Source: Acidimicrobiia bacterium
GTDB taxonomy: Bacteria > Actinomycetota > Acidimicrobiia > Spongiisociales > JAENVV01
DNA length: 36,028 bases
Assembly: GCA_016650365.1 (NCBI GenBank)
Contig: JAENVV010000253.1
Span: forward strand, 1 to 36,028
Reading direction: 5' to 3'
Part shown: in pieces, positions 9,271-16,125 of the stretch
How positions within the stretch are numbered: position 1 is the stretch's first letter
Layout of the letters: each line of letters starts with the position of its first letter
Notes under the pieces: generated by a model
The model's input: only the letters and a program-made list of their open reading frames with translations
The model's database searches: none
Told to the model about the DNA's origin: nothing
Program-made: the position numbers and the translations under genes

Positions 9271-10689
9271 TTATGGCATCAGCCAGACGGCTACTTCTCG
9301 CACATCTAGGCGGGCACCATCCTTCGGGGAGTTCCACCACACCTGAAGAGTCCCCAGCTCAGGGCGCGGCACCGTATACGAGATGTCGATAGACATCGCT
9401 CCAAATTCAGGCCCGCTCCCGCCGGTCGTTTCGAATCCTGATGCCAATTCCAGGCCGTCGTTGTCAAAGAGCGCCCAGGCCACGGTCGCCTCGAACGTGC
9501 GACTGAGTCCTCGGACCTCGATCGGACTCTCGACGAACTCGAACCAGGCGGGGGTCTCCGGGCTCACTTCCGCCACGATTCCCGCACCGAGCTGATCCGC
9601 CATCGTCGGAAGGAAATAGGCCCGATCCAGCCCCCCGTCGGGGATAATCAAGCCCTCGGAGGAAAAGACCGTGACCGGCACTCCGTCCAATTCGAGTTTG
9701 ACACGATCGATCGTGTCGAAGGCGGTCAGGGTGAAAGTCAGCTCGGCGAGCCGACCCGTCATGCTGGCAGTTCCCCCACCGTCGTCGAAGGTCTCGGACA
9801 GGTCAACCGTCGCCGTCCCAGCTACGACGACCACAGAGTCGTTTCGAACGACGCCCGCTGGAATGGTCGACGAGAACGCAGGAATCTGGGCGAGCTCCCC
9901 ATCGGTCGGTCCCTCCAACAGCAGATCAACCGCGGTATCGGGGGTAACCGGCTGAGCCAGATAGCGGGAAGCGGTGGCCAGAAATGGTCCACCATCTGGC
10001 TGATTCAAGAAGAAAAATATCCGAGCGACGTTGGCGTCGGCAACCGAGGGAGGTGGCAGGGGGGTGAGTCCAAGCGCTCGAGCAACGAACGTGGCCATCT
10101 GGGCCCTCGTGACGGGTGCGGTCGGGCAGAACCGATCGTTGTCCGGCGGATTACATCCGACCGTGATCCCGACGGCCGCGATAGCGTTGATATTCGCTTC
10201 ATGTACGGAACCCGTGTCATCGGTAAACGCATCAGCCGCCGATGGAGTCACGGCAAAGGCTCGCACCAGGAACGAAGCCATCTGCCCCCTGGTTACCGGG
10301 GCGGTCGGGCAATACCGATCGTTGAGAGGAGGATTACAGCCGAAGGTGTAGCCCGCCGCAGCGATGGCGTTGATGTTTGCTTCGTGGATGGAACCGGTGT
10401 CGTCGGTAAATGCGTCATCCAACGATGGTTCGAGCATGCGAGCTCGGACCAAGAACGATGCCATTTGCTCCCTGGTTACCGGGGCGTTGGGGCAATACAG
10501 ATCGTTGGCAGGTGGGTTGCAGCCGAGGGTGATTCCTGCCTCGGCAATTGCTTCAATGTTGGCTTCGTGAATACTGCCGTTGTCATCGGAAAACGTACCG
10601 GCGGGTGTGAGCGGGATGGCTCCAACCGAAGGAGCGAGTAGAGCGATGACTGCGAACAGTGCCACGAGCACGGTAGACGAACGACGCAT
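9271..10689 (-). CDS. Secreted SLH-repeat protein with GerMN and Gmad2-like domains
   Basis: The protein has 472 residues. A signal peptide (MRRSSTVLVALFAVIALLAP…) ends near residue 24, which is why ATG 10689 (behind AGAGGTG) is preferred over the frame opening at 10812. Three S-layer-homology-type repeats follow with a period of 61 residues (starting near 33, 94 and 155). Each carries DD-GS-HEANI, GCNPP-ND--CP and PVTR-QMA-F. A GerMN-like domain covers about 220-345 (ARIFFFLN, LLLEGPT, IPAG-V, VDLS) and a Gmad2-like immunoglobulin-type domain covers about 385-465 (SPIEVRGLSRTFEATV, LDVREVAVW). GerMN/Gmad2 pairs are known from spore germination and other envelope proteins. Here, attachment to the cell surface through the SLH repeats is the likely arrangement. 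Ligand unknown. Confidence 0.85.
   Translation of the reverse strand: MRRSSTVLVALFAVIALLAPSVGAIPLTPAGTFSDDNGSIHEANIEAIAEAGITLGCNPPANDLYCPNAPVTREQMASFLVRARMLEPSLDDAFTDDTGSIHEANINAIAAAGYTFGCNPPLNDRYCPTAPVTRGQMASFLVRAFAVTPSAADAFTDDTGSVHEANINAIAAVGITVGCNPPDNDRFCPTAPVTRAQMATFVARALGLTPLPPPSVADANVARIFFFLNQPDGGPFLATASRYLAQPVTPDTAVDLLLEGPTDGELAQIPAFSSTIPAGVVRNDSVVVVAGTATVDLSETFDDGGGTASMTGRLAELTFTLTAFDTIDRVKLELDGVPVTVFSSEGLIIPDGGLDRAYFLPTMADQLGAGIVAEVSPETPAWFEFVESPIEVRGLSRTFEATVAWALFDNDGLELASGFETTGGSGPEFGAMSIDISYTVPRPELGTLQVWWNSPKDGARLDVREVAVWLMP
10075..10593 (-). repeat. Three tandem 183-bp repeats encoding SLH-type units
   Basis: Within the surface protein gene, three in-frame copies begin at about 10593, 10410 and 10227 with a spacing of 183 bases (61 codons). 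On the plus strand, similar phrases such as 'ggttaccggggcg' and 'cgttgatgtttgcttc/cgttgatattcgcttc' recur. Copies 2 and 3 are closer to each other than to copy 1. They could recombine to expand or contract the array. Confidence 0.75.
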
Positions 10690-10749
10690 GTCGGCACCTC
10701 TCATTCGAGTGGTCCTGGCGGGCCCTTCTGGCGGCCAGGTCTGGCGCGA

Positions 10750-10755
10750 ATTATA
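10750..10755 (-). promoter_or_regulatory. Probable -10 box of the SLH-protein gene
   Basis: A perfect TATAAT hexamer occurs on the minus strand about 60 bases upstream of the chosen start. The hexamer 17 bases further upstream (TAGTTC) is a poor -35, so the promoter is proposed on the -10 element alone. Confidence 0.4.
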
Positions 10756-10847
10756 TCGATCCAACCGGTAGAGAACTAGAGCCGAAAGGCTGCCTGCGGC
10801 CGATAACCACAAAAGGGCGAAAGTTCATCCAGGCACCTCCACTAAAT

Positions 10848-10863
10848 GCTTGACGATTCAAGC
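10848..10863. promoter_or_regulatory. Palindromic operator-like site overlapping the -35 of the dioxygenase gene
   Basis: GCTTGA-CGAT-TCAAGC is a perfect 6-4-6 inverted repeat. It covers a -35-like TTGACG (10850-10855) that stands 15 bases before an extended -10, TGGTAGAAT (TAGAAT at 10871-10876). The TTGA-N4-TCAA core is the kind of site bound by MarR-family repressors, which often control aromatic dioxygenases. No regulator gene is adjacent, so the binder is unknown. Confidence 0.45.
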
Positions 10864-10912
10864 AATGTGGTAGAATATTGACATTCAGAGATCAACCTCC
10901 AGTGGAGATCCC

Positions 10913-11788
10913 GTGTCAATCATGAATCCCGCCCATCCCGGAGAAGCGTTCGATCAGTTTCTTGCATCACAGGCGCCTGCAAGCGCCTCTCAGACCGTAT
11001 GGACTCCCGAGTTTGGCCCGCTGCCGTCTCTGTACCTGAGCCACGGTGCGCCACCCGTATTCGACGATCCGCATTGGATCGACCAACTGTTCACCTGGTC
11101 GCAGTCACTCCCGAAACCCACGGCCATCCTCATCGTGAGTGCCCACTGGGAATCAGCCCCCCTCAGTCTTTCCGCCTCCGCAGCCGGAACCCCGCTCGTG
11201 TATGACTTCGGGGGTTTTGCGCCCCGATACTTCGCGATGCGATACGCCACACCTGATGCCTCTGAGCTGGCGGGCCTGGTAGCTGCACTCATGCCGGACA
11301 CCGAGCCAGTCCATGAGCACACCACTCGAGGACTCGATCACGGTGCCTGGGTACCACTCAAAATCATGTATCCGTATGCCGATATTCCGGTTCTTCAGCT
11401 CAGCATGCCTACTCACGATCCGGGTCGGCTATTCGACCTCGGCCGCCGCCTCCAGCCACTCAGGGAACAAGGCGTCCTCATCATCGGATCGGGATTCATG
11501 ACCCACGGATTGCAGTTCGCCACCCGCGAAATGTTCGAACACAACACCATCCCCGGATGGTCGAAAGAGTTCGACATCTGGGTTGCCGAGGCGTTGGCCC
11601 GGGGTGACTTCGACACGCTCGCAAACTTCCATCAGGCTCCGGGGATGCCATTCGCCCATCCGACCGCGGAACACTTCACACCGTTGTTCATCTCCCTCGG
11701 GGCGGCCTCGGACCCGCAGGCCGCCCCGACGACGATCATCGACGACTACCAGTTCGGCTTTGCCAAACGCTCCGTCCAGTTCGCCTGA
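10913..11788 (+). CDS. LigB-superfamily extradiol dioxygenase (4,5-DOPA dioxygenase-like)
   Basis: The protein has 291 residues and belongs to the class III ring-cleaving dioxygenases (YgiD/plant DODA branch), which open catechol-type rings with Fe(II) or Zn-bound sites. Metal and catalytic histidines are visible in YLSHGAPPVF (about 42-51), VSAHWES (about 74-80), HTTRGLDHGAWVPL (about 138-151), SGFMTHGLQF and PFAHPTAEHFTPLF. The start is GTG 10913 with GGAG 5 bases upstream; the ATG three codons later is too far from that site. A promoter with an overlapping palindrome lies just upstream. The physiological substrate of bacterial members is mostly unknown; an aromatic diol is inferred from the family. 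Confidence 0.88.
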   Translation: MSIMNPAHPGEAFDQFLASQAPASASQTVWTPEFGPLPSLYLSHGAPPVFDDPHWIDQLFTWSQSLPKPTAILIVSAHWESAPLSLSASAAGTPLVYDFGGFAPRYFAMRYATPDASELAGLVAALMPDTEPVHEHTTRGLDHGAWVPLKIMYPYADIPVLQLSMPTHDPGRLFDLGRRLQPLREQGVLIIGSGFMTHGLQFATREMFEHNTIPGWSKEFDIWVAEALARGDFDTLANFHQAPGMPFAHPTAEHFTPLFISLGAASDPQAAPTTIIDDYQFGFAKRSVQFA

Positions 11789-12118
11789 CAGGGGACCCGC
11801 ACTGAAGTCCCACGGCTGACTGACGAACGGGCCACCGGGCGGGACTTCAACAGGGCTGGTCTCCTCGTTGCATCTCCGCTGGACCGTCAATTCAATCCGC
11901 GACGGCAACACGGGAATGGGGGAGTGGGTCTGGGTGGTTCGCGAAGAGTGCCCCAACGACGGACGGGTCCAAATTGCGATGCTCACGAGGCCCGCCGGAT
12001 CGTTCTCGGCCCCCATTCGGTCACCCAGCACCAGCAGCTATGGGAAGCGTGTGAACTCTGGTTGAAACCATGCAAGACCGGTGCGAAGAGCGCCTTCCGA
12101 CTCTCGTAGACTGAGCCA
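11789..12118. other. Intergenic stretch with inverted repeat; no convincing gene
   Basis: This is 330 bases between the dioxygenase and the peptidase. A 9-bp perfect inverted repeat, TGAAGTCCC / GGGACTTCA, lies at 11803-11811 and 11841-11849, around a 29-base GC-rich interior. A frame opening at TTG 11868 and closing at 12065 (65 residues, with the phrase GEWVWVVREECP) has a G/C-rich third position typical of the local genes. However, it has no clear ribosome site and no family that I recognise. A long antisense frame (11429-12031) is a shadow of the dioxygenase gene. Confidence 0.4.
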
Positions 12119-13075
12119 ATGGCCGAATTCTTCCCACCGATCGAACCGTACGACAGCGGTATGCTCGACGTCGGAGATGGCCAGCGAATGTATTGGGAAA
12201 CCTGCGGCAACCCTACCGGAAGACCCGTGCTCTTTCTGCATGGTGGGCCCGGGTCTGGCAGTTCACCAGGCCAACGGCGACTCTTCAACCCGGCTACCTA
12301 CCGGGCAGTGCTTCTGGACCAGCGGGGATCGGGCCGGAGCCGCCCCTTGGCGGGCGACCCTTCGGTTGACCTGGATACCAACACGACTCACCACCTCATT
12401 GCCGACATCGAACTACTCAGAGTCCACCTCGACATCGAGCACTGGCACGTCCTCGGGTTCTCCTGGGGGACCACCCTGGCATTGGCCTACGCACAGTCGC
12501 ACCCGGAGCGGGTTTCTGCGTTGGTCCTGGGCCTGGTCACAACGACCTCCCGTCGAGAAGTAGCCTGGCTAACCGAGGGGGTTGGACGACTCTTTCCAGA
12601 ACAGTGGGCACGGTTCACAGCGGCGGTCCCTGACCCATACCGTTCTCTGCCGCTCATCGACGCCTACGCCGAGATGCTCAACTCGGCCGAGTCCCAGGTC
12701 CGTAACGACGCCGCCACCGAGTGGTGTGCCTGGGAAGATGCTCACATTTCGCTGGGGCCGGACCATGCGCCGAACCCTCGGTTCGATGACCCCGCCTTCT
12801 GCTACCTGTTCGCCCGTCTCGTGACTCACTACTGGCGCAACGGGGCCTTCCTCGAAGAAGACCAACTTCTCCGCGATGCCGGCACCCTCGACGGAATCCC
12901 CGGAGTTCTGATCCATGGCCGCTACGACGTGAGTAGCCCACTAGAGACGGCCTGGCGGTTATCGCAAGCCTGGCCGACGAGCGACCTCCACGTCCTCGCC
13001 GATGCAGGCCACGGCAGTCAAGAAAGTTTCCCCTCAGCCGTGCTCAGCGCCCTGGCAGACTTGAATCGCGGCTGA
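12119..13075 (+). CDS. pip: Proline iminopeptidase, alpha/beta hydrolase family S33
   Basis: The protein has 318 residues, the usual length for prolyl aminopeptidase, which removes N-terminal proline from peptides in the cytosol. The oxyanion-loop signature HGGPGSG starts at residue 41 and LDQRGSGRS follows near 66. The nucleophile elbow GFSWG places Ser115, and Asp270 (GRYDVSSP) and His298 (DAGHGS) complete the triad. The N-terminal EPYDSGMLDVGDG segment is characteristic of this family. It starts at ATG 12119; no strong Shine-Dalgarno sequence is visible, so a leaderless or weakly translated mRNA is possible. No obvious operon partner. Confidence 0.92.
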   Translation: MAEFFPPIEPYDSGMLDVGDGQRMYWETCGNPTGRPVLFLHGGPGSGSSPGQRRLFNPATYRAVLLDQRGSGRSRPLAGDPSVDLDTNTTHHLIADIELLRVHLDIEHWHVLGFSWGTTLALAYAQSHPERVSALVLGLVTTTSRREVAWLTEGVGRLFPEQWARFTAAVPDPYRSLPLIDAYAEMLNSAESQVRNDAATEWCAWEDAHISLGPDHAPNPRFDDPAFCYLFARLVTHYWRNGAFLEEDQLLRDAGTLDGIPGVLIHGRYDVSSPLETAWRLSQAWPTSDLHVLADAGHGSQESFPSAVLSALADLNRG

Positions 13076-13136
13076 CCTGATTTGATTTGAACCAGTTAAG
13101 CATGAGACCGCCAGGTGGGTTCCGGGAGGGCGAATC

Positions 13137-13311
13137 ATGGATGCCAACGGCAACCTGCTCGTGAGCGGGGGCACTGTGACCATCGTCAAGGATGTCAAAG
13201 TCAAGGGCAGCTCATCCACCGTCAAAGTGGGGATGCGAATCACCGATATCCGGATCATGGGCGGCGACCACGATCGTCGATTGCGAAGTCAAAAAGGGAA
13301 GTTCCCAATAA
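13137..13311 (+). pseudogene. PhnA-domain (YjdM-like) gene broken by a frameshift
   Basis: From ATG 13137 (behind GGGAGGG) the frame encodes DANGNLLVSGG-VTIVKD-KVKGSS, which is the C-terminal domain of the PhnA/YjdM family. That family is small zinc-ribbon-associated proteins named after a phosphonate operon but of unclear function. About 44 residues match well as far as GGDHD. There the frame departs into basic low-similarity sequence. One base later, the +1 frame reads VDCEVKKG and stops at TAA 13309-13311, restoring the expected HD-[IV]-DCEV continuation. A single-base insertion near 13275 is therefore the simplest reading. The original frame continues open to 13349. Even when restored, the protein would be about 57 residues, shorter than the about 70 of stand-alone relatives. 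Confidence 0.6.
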
Positions 13312-13425
13312 GGCGTGGCTGCTGGGAAAAGCACAATCCGCAGTGCTGAGAGCAGCAAGAGGAATCTCTGCAAACTCCAAGACACCGATATGATGGCCGT
13401 ACGTCCCTTCAAGAAAGCACCGCCC

Positions 13426-13977
13426 ATGACAACAGCCCTTGTCATCCTCGACATGCTCAACGATTTTGTAGATGGAACTCTCGCCAACTCCGCCGCAGAA
13501 CCAATTATTGGCACAATCGATCAGTTGGCTGCCGCTGCCAGGAAACGTGATGACTGGGTTGTCGTGTACGCAAACGACGCTCACGTGGCGGGAGATTATG
13601 AATTCGAGGTATTCGGAGAACACGCTCTCGCCGGCTCGAACGGCGCTGAGGTGGTCAGCCGCCTGGCGCCGGGTCCTGACGACATCGTGGTACCGAAAAG
13701 GTACTACTCGGCCTTCACGCAGACCGACCTCGACGCCACTTGCCGGGTTCACAATATCGATAAATTCGTAGTTGTTGGACAACACACAAATTGCTGCTGC
13801 CGTCACACCACGTACGACGCCTTCCTCCGAGGCATCGCCGTATCGGTCGTTTTGGACGCAACGTGCGTATTCGCGCCGATGGTCGGCGACCGATACGACC
13901 AGGTCCAAAGCGAGTCACTCGAGTACCTCCAGACCTTCTACAAGGCACAGGTCCTTGAGAGCACCGAACTCTTATAG
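13426..13977 (+). CDS. Isochorismatase-family cysteine hydrolase
   Basis: The protein has 183 residues from ATG 13426; upstream in-frame ATGs at 13390 and 13393 are alternatives, and none has a strong ribosome site. The family includes nicotinamidase, isochorismatase and N-carbamoyl-amide hydrolases, which use an Asp-Lys-Cys triad. Here the triad is Asp9 (VILDMLNDF), Lys91 (VPKRYYSAF) and Cys124 in the GQHTNCCCRHT loop. The YANDAHV segment (about 48-54) matches the metal-binding D-x-H of nicotinamidases. Nicotinamide deamidation to nicotinate is plausible but not proven. The stop codon lies inside a strong hairpin. Confidence 0.82.
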   Translation: MTTALVILDMLNDFVDGTLANSAAEPIIGTIDQLAAAARKRDDWVVVYANDAHVAGDYEFEVFGEHALAGSNGAEVVSRLAPGPDDIVVPKRYYSAFTQTDLDATCRVHNIDKFVVVGQHTNCCCRHTTYDAFLRGIAVSVVLDATCVFAPMVGDRYDQVQSESLEYLQTFYKAQVLESTELL

Positions 13978-14000
13978 GTCTGCTAGTTAGCGGACCTATA
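13973..14000. terminator. Strong hairpin overlapping the isochorismatase stop codon
   Basis: TATAGGTC (13973-13980) pairs with GACCTATA (13993-14000). A T-G wobble and three more pairs (GCT/AGC) close on the loop AGTT, making a 12-bp stem with a 4-base loop. The stem includes the TAG stop. There is no U-tract, so it may be an mRNA-stabilising or Rho-assisted end rather than a classical intrinsic terminator. Confidence 0.55.
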
Positions 14001-14074
14001 AAGGCCCATCGATAATTCTATTTGAGGCAACCCGCTATCTCATTCTCGCCACGGCCGTCTGGATTCCGTGGCGT

Positions 14075-15145
14075 GTGGTGATCTGGCGCCGGCGAGGCGG
14101 TGACACTGCTCGTGAGTTCGTCATTGCGGGGCTATTCATTTGGTCACTGGTCGTGGTGTATTTCACTTTTTTCCCGATGACCATCATCTTCTATGCCTGG
14201 TACGGAAGGTTCAACCTCGTGCCCTTCGCGAGCATCCTGCAGTTGATTCGCGAAACGTCGAAAGGTCTGGCTTCATACAACATCGGGGGAAACCTATTGC
14301 TCCTGGCGCCCCTCGGCGTCTTTCTGCCACTGCTCTTCAAGACGCTCCAACGTCCATTCCCGCTCCTGTGGCGGGTTGCCGTCATTTCGACATCAATCGA
14401 GGTAACCCAACTTTTCACAAGGGCCAGAGCGGTCGATATCGATGACGTGATCCTCAATACCACGGGCGTTGCGCTGGCGTACCTGCTCTACAAAGCGTTG
14501 GTTCGGGTGGCCGATACGACCCAACCAGGTCACCGGCTACTTGACCGTCTCGCCGCCGAACCCACCACAGAGCCGCTACTTCAGCCGGCGGTTCCGGTGG
14601 TTGTAACCGGTACGATCGCAGCTGCACTCATGCTGTCGGCGATTGCCGGAGCGACCCTGAGCGAGGGCGCCGGGGGCATCGTCGCGTACGCCTTGGCCGA
14701 TTCGCCTGGCAGCACTGTTGTCAATCGCGTCGATGTCGAAGATTACGCGTTGGTGATGGTGCGCTCGCCAGATCCGGACGTCGAACAGTTGAGTCTCTAT
14801 GGCTACAAGAAGGTGCTGCCGGGGAGATACACGTGGGTCATGGGACCCGCCTCCGTTCGGTTTGCCGGATCGGGCTACAGCTCCGGCATTACTGCGTTCA
14901 ACCCCACGGTCGGCGAGGCACCCACTATCTAAGTGTGGGGCATGAACCAGGCCGGGGCCAGCACTGTCGAAGTGACCGGCCCTGGCGTCGATCTCGAACT
15001 TTCCCTACCTGCCCAACCGTACTTTGTAGTTGGTTTTCCATATGAATCTGATCCAACCACCGGCCTCCTGCCAACCTTCGGCTATGTGTTCAGTGATGCG
15101 ACCGGAAGAAACCTCACGAGTGAGTTCGTGTCGCCAGACCAATAG
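14075..15145 (+). pseudogene. VanZ-like membrane protein split by an in-frame TAA
   Basis: The first part (14075-14932, 285 codons) has VanZ-family features: hydrophobic segments at about 14-33, 65-85 and 125-143, the FNLVPF and NIGGNLLLLAPLG motifs, and DIDDVILNTTG. A further helix near 172-192 leads to an extracytoplasmic domain. The frame stops at TAA (14930-14932) and continues, in the same frame with no gap, for 70 more codons (14933-15145) that read as the missing end of that domain. A one-base change from TAC/TAT (Tyr) to TAA would explain the break. The frame upstream of GTG 14075 also reads as membrane protein (ATRYLILATAVWIPWR) back to about 14015, with no ATG, GTG or TTG. The start has therefore been lost or is non-standard. 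VanZ relatives are linked to teicoplanin resistance, but most have unknown roles. Confidence 0.65.
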
Positions 15146-15194
15146 ACGCACGGTCGGTTCCACCGATACCTACTCTCCGGGTATCGTTAGAAAC

Positions 15195-15863
15195 ATGAGA
15201 GTCATCGATCTGACCGTCACCATCGGTCCCACCACGTACAGCCCGCCTTCGGTGAACAAACCTATTGAGGTGAACGTGATTCACCGAAGCCCGGGGTACT
15301 GGCAGGTGACCCAGGTAGCGATGGCCCTTCACGCCGGATCCCACGTCGACTTCACCCGGCACTTCCAGGAGGACGGTGAGACAGCTGAGCAAGTCGCTTT
15401 GTCACGCACGTGCGGCGAGGCCGTTGTCCTCGACCTCGGGAGCCTTGAACCGGGCCACGTCATCACACCTGCCGACCTGGAGGGCTGCAACGTCACCCCG
15501 AAGCGTGGAGAAATCGCCCTCGTACGAACCGGTTGGACCGACCAGGCATGGGGCTCATTTCCCCGGTACTACGTGGATTCCCCTTCGTGCAGTCCAGCGG
15601 CGGCCGACTGGCTGGTGGCCACCGGAGCGACCGCCATCGGGTTTGACTGTTTCCCGGAAGGCGCCGCCAAGTTGACGAACTACTTGCCTGCGGACTTTGT
15701 CATTCACCACAAAGTCGGGGAAGGTGGAGCCATTCTCATGCAGTCGCTTTGCAACCTTGGAGAGTTGCCTACCGACGGCGCCCGCTTTCAGTTCTTCGGC
15801 GCGTTCCTCAAATTCGAAGGAGCCGAGGGCGTGCCTGCCCGATTCTTCGCGCACGTCGACTGA
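15195..15863 (+). CDS. Cyclase-family (kynurenine formamidase-like) hydrolase
   Basis: The protein has 222 residues. It is a metal-dependent hydrolase of the polyketide-cyclase/arylformamidase family. The signature H-x-G-S-H-x-D is present as HAGSHVDF (His46, His50, Asp52). It is preceded by the family N-terminus RVIDLTVTIGP and followed by LVRTGW (about 102) and a GFDCFPEGAAKL segment near 155, where catalytic His/Glu residues usually lie. The C-terminal HHKV-EGGAI-M-SLCNLGELP matches the conserved end. It starts at ATG 15195; the longer frame from 15030 overlaps the VanZ-like remnant in another frame. Formamidase, cyclic-imide hydrolase or isatin hydrolase activities all occur in the family. 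I cannot choose between them. Confidence 0.85.
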   Translation: MRVIDLTVTIGPTTYSPPSVNKPIEVNVIHRSPGYWQVTQVAMALHAGSHVDFTRHFQEDGETAEQVALSRTCGEAVVLDLGSLEPGHVITPADLEGCNVTPKRGEIALVRTGWTDQAWGSFPRYYVDSPSCSPAAADWLVATGATAIGFDCFPEGAAKLTNYLPADFVIHHKVGEGGAILMQSLCNLGELPTDGARFQFFGAFLKFEGAEGVPARFFAHVD

Positions 15864-15916
15864 TCCGCGCTGGATCCGCCGGATTGAAATCCGTCAACAC
15901 CAATATCAACGAAATC

Positions 15917-15950
15917 AGAAGAGGCCCCGCATGGCGGAGCCTCTTCTTTC
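15917..15950 (+). terminator. Rho-independent terminator after the cyclase gene
   Basis: AGAAGAGGC (15917-15925) pairs with GCCTCTTCT (15939-15947). After one C-A mismatch, CCGC pairs with GCGG around the loop ATG. The stem is followed by TTTC. This is the clearest intrinsic terminator in the window, 53 bases after the cyclase stop, and it separates that gene from the GH13 gene. Confidence 0.85.
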
Positions 15951-16125
15951 GATCAGTCATCTTTCAGACAGATCCTTCGTTAAGCCACGCGAGTGGATTG
16001 TCATAGACTAGCCGCCCCGTTGCAGCGCTCGCTCTCGGCGTGTGCGTAGGCGCCAGCCGGGTGGCAGGATGACAGAGTGAAGAGACCACAGACCCCACCA
16101 AACCGGAGAGACGGAGCCTGGCCGA

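Noticed and set aside
11429-12031. Minus-strand frame of 200 codons spanning the end of the dioxygenase gene and the gap
   Set aside because: Mostly antisense to the dioxygenase; the part in the gap shows no motif, so it gives no support for a gene.
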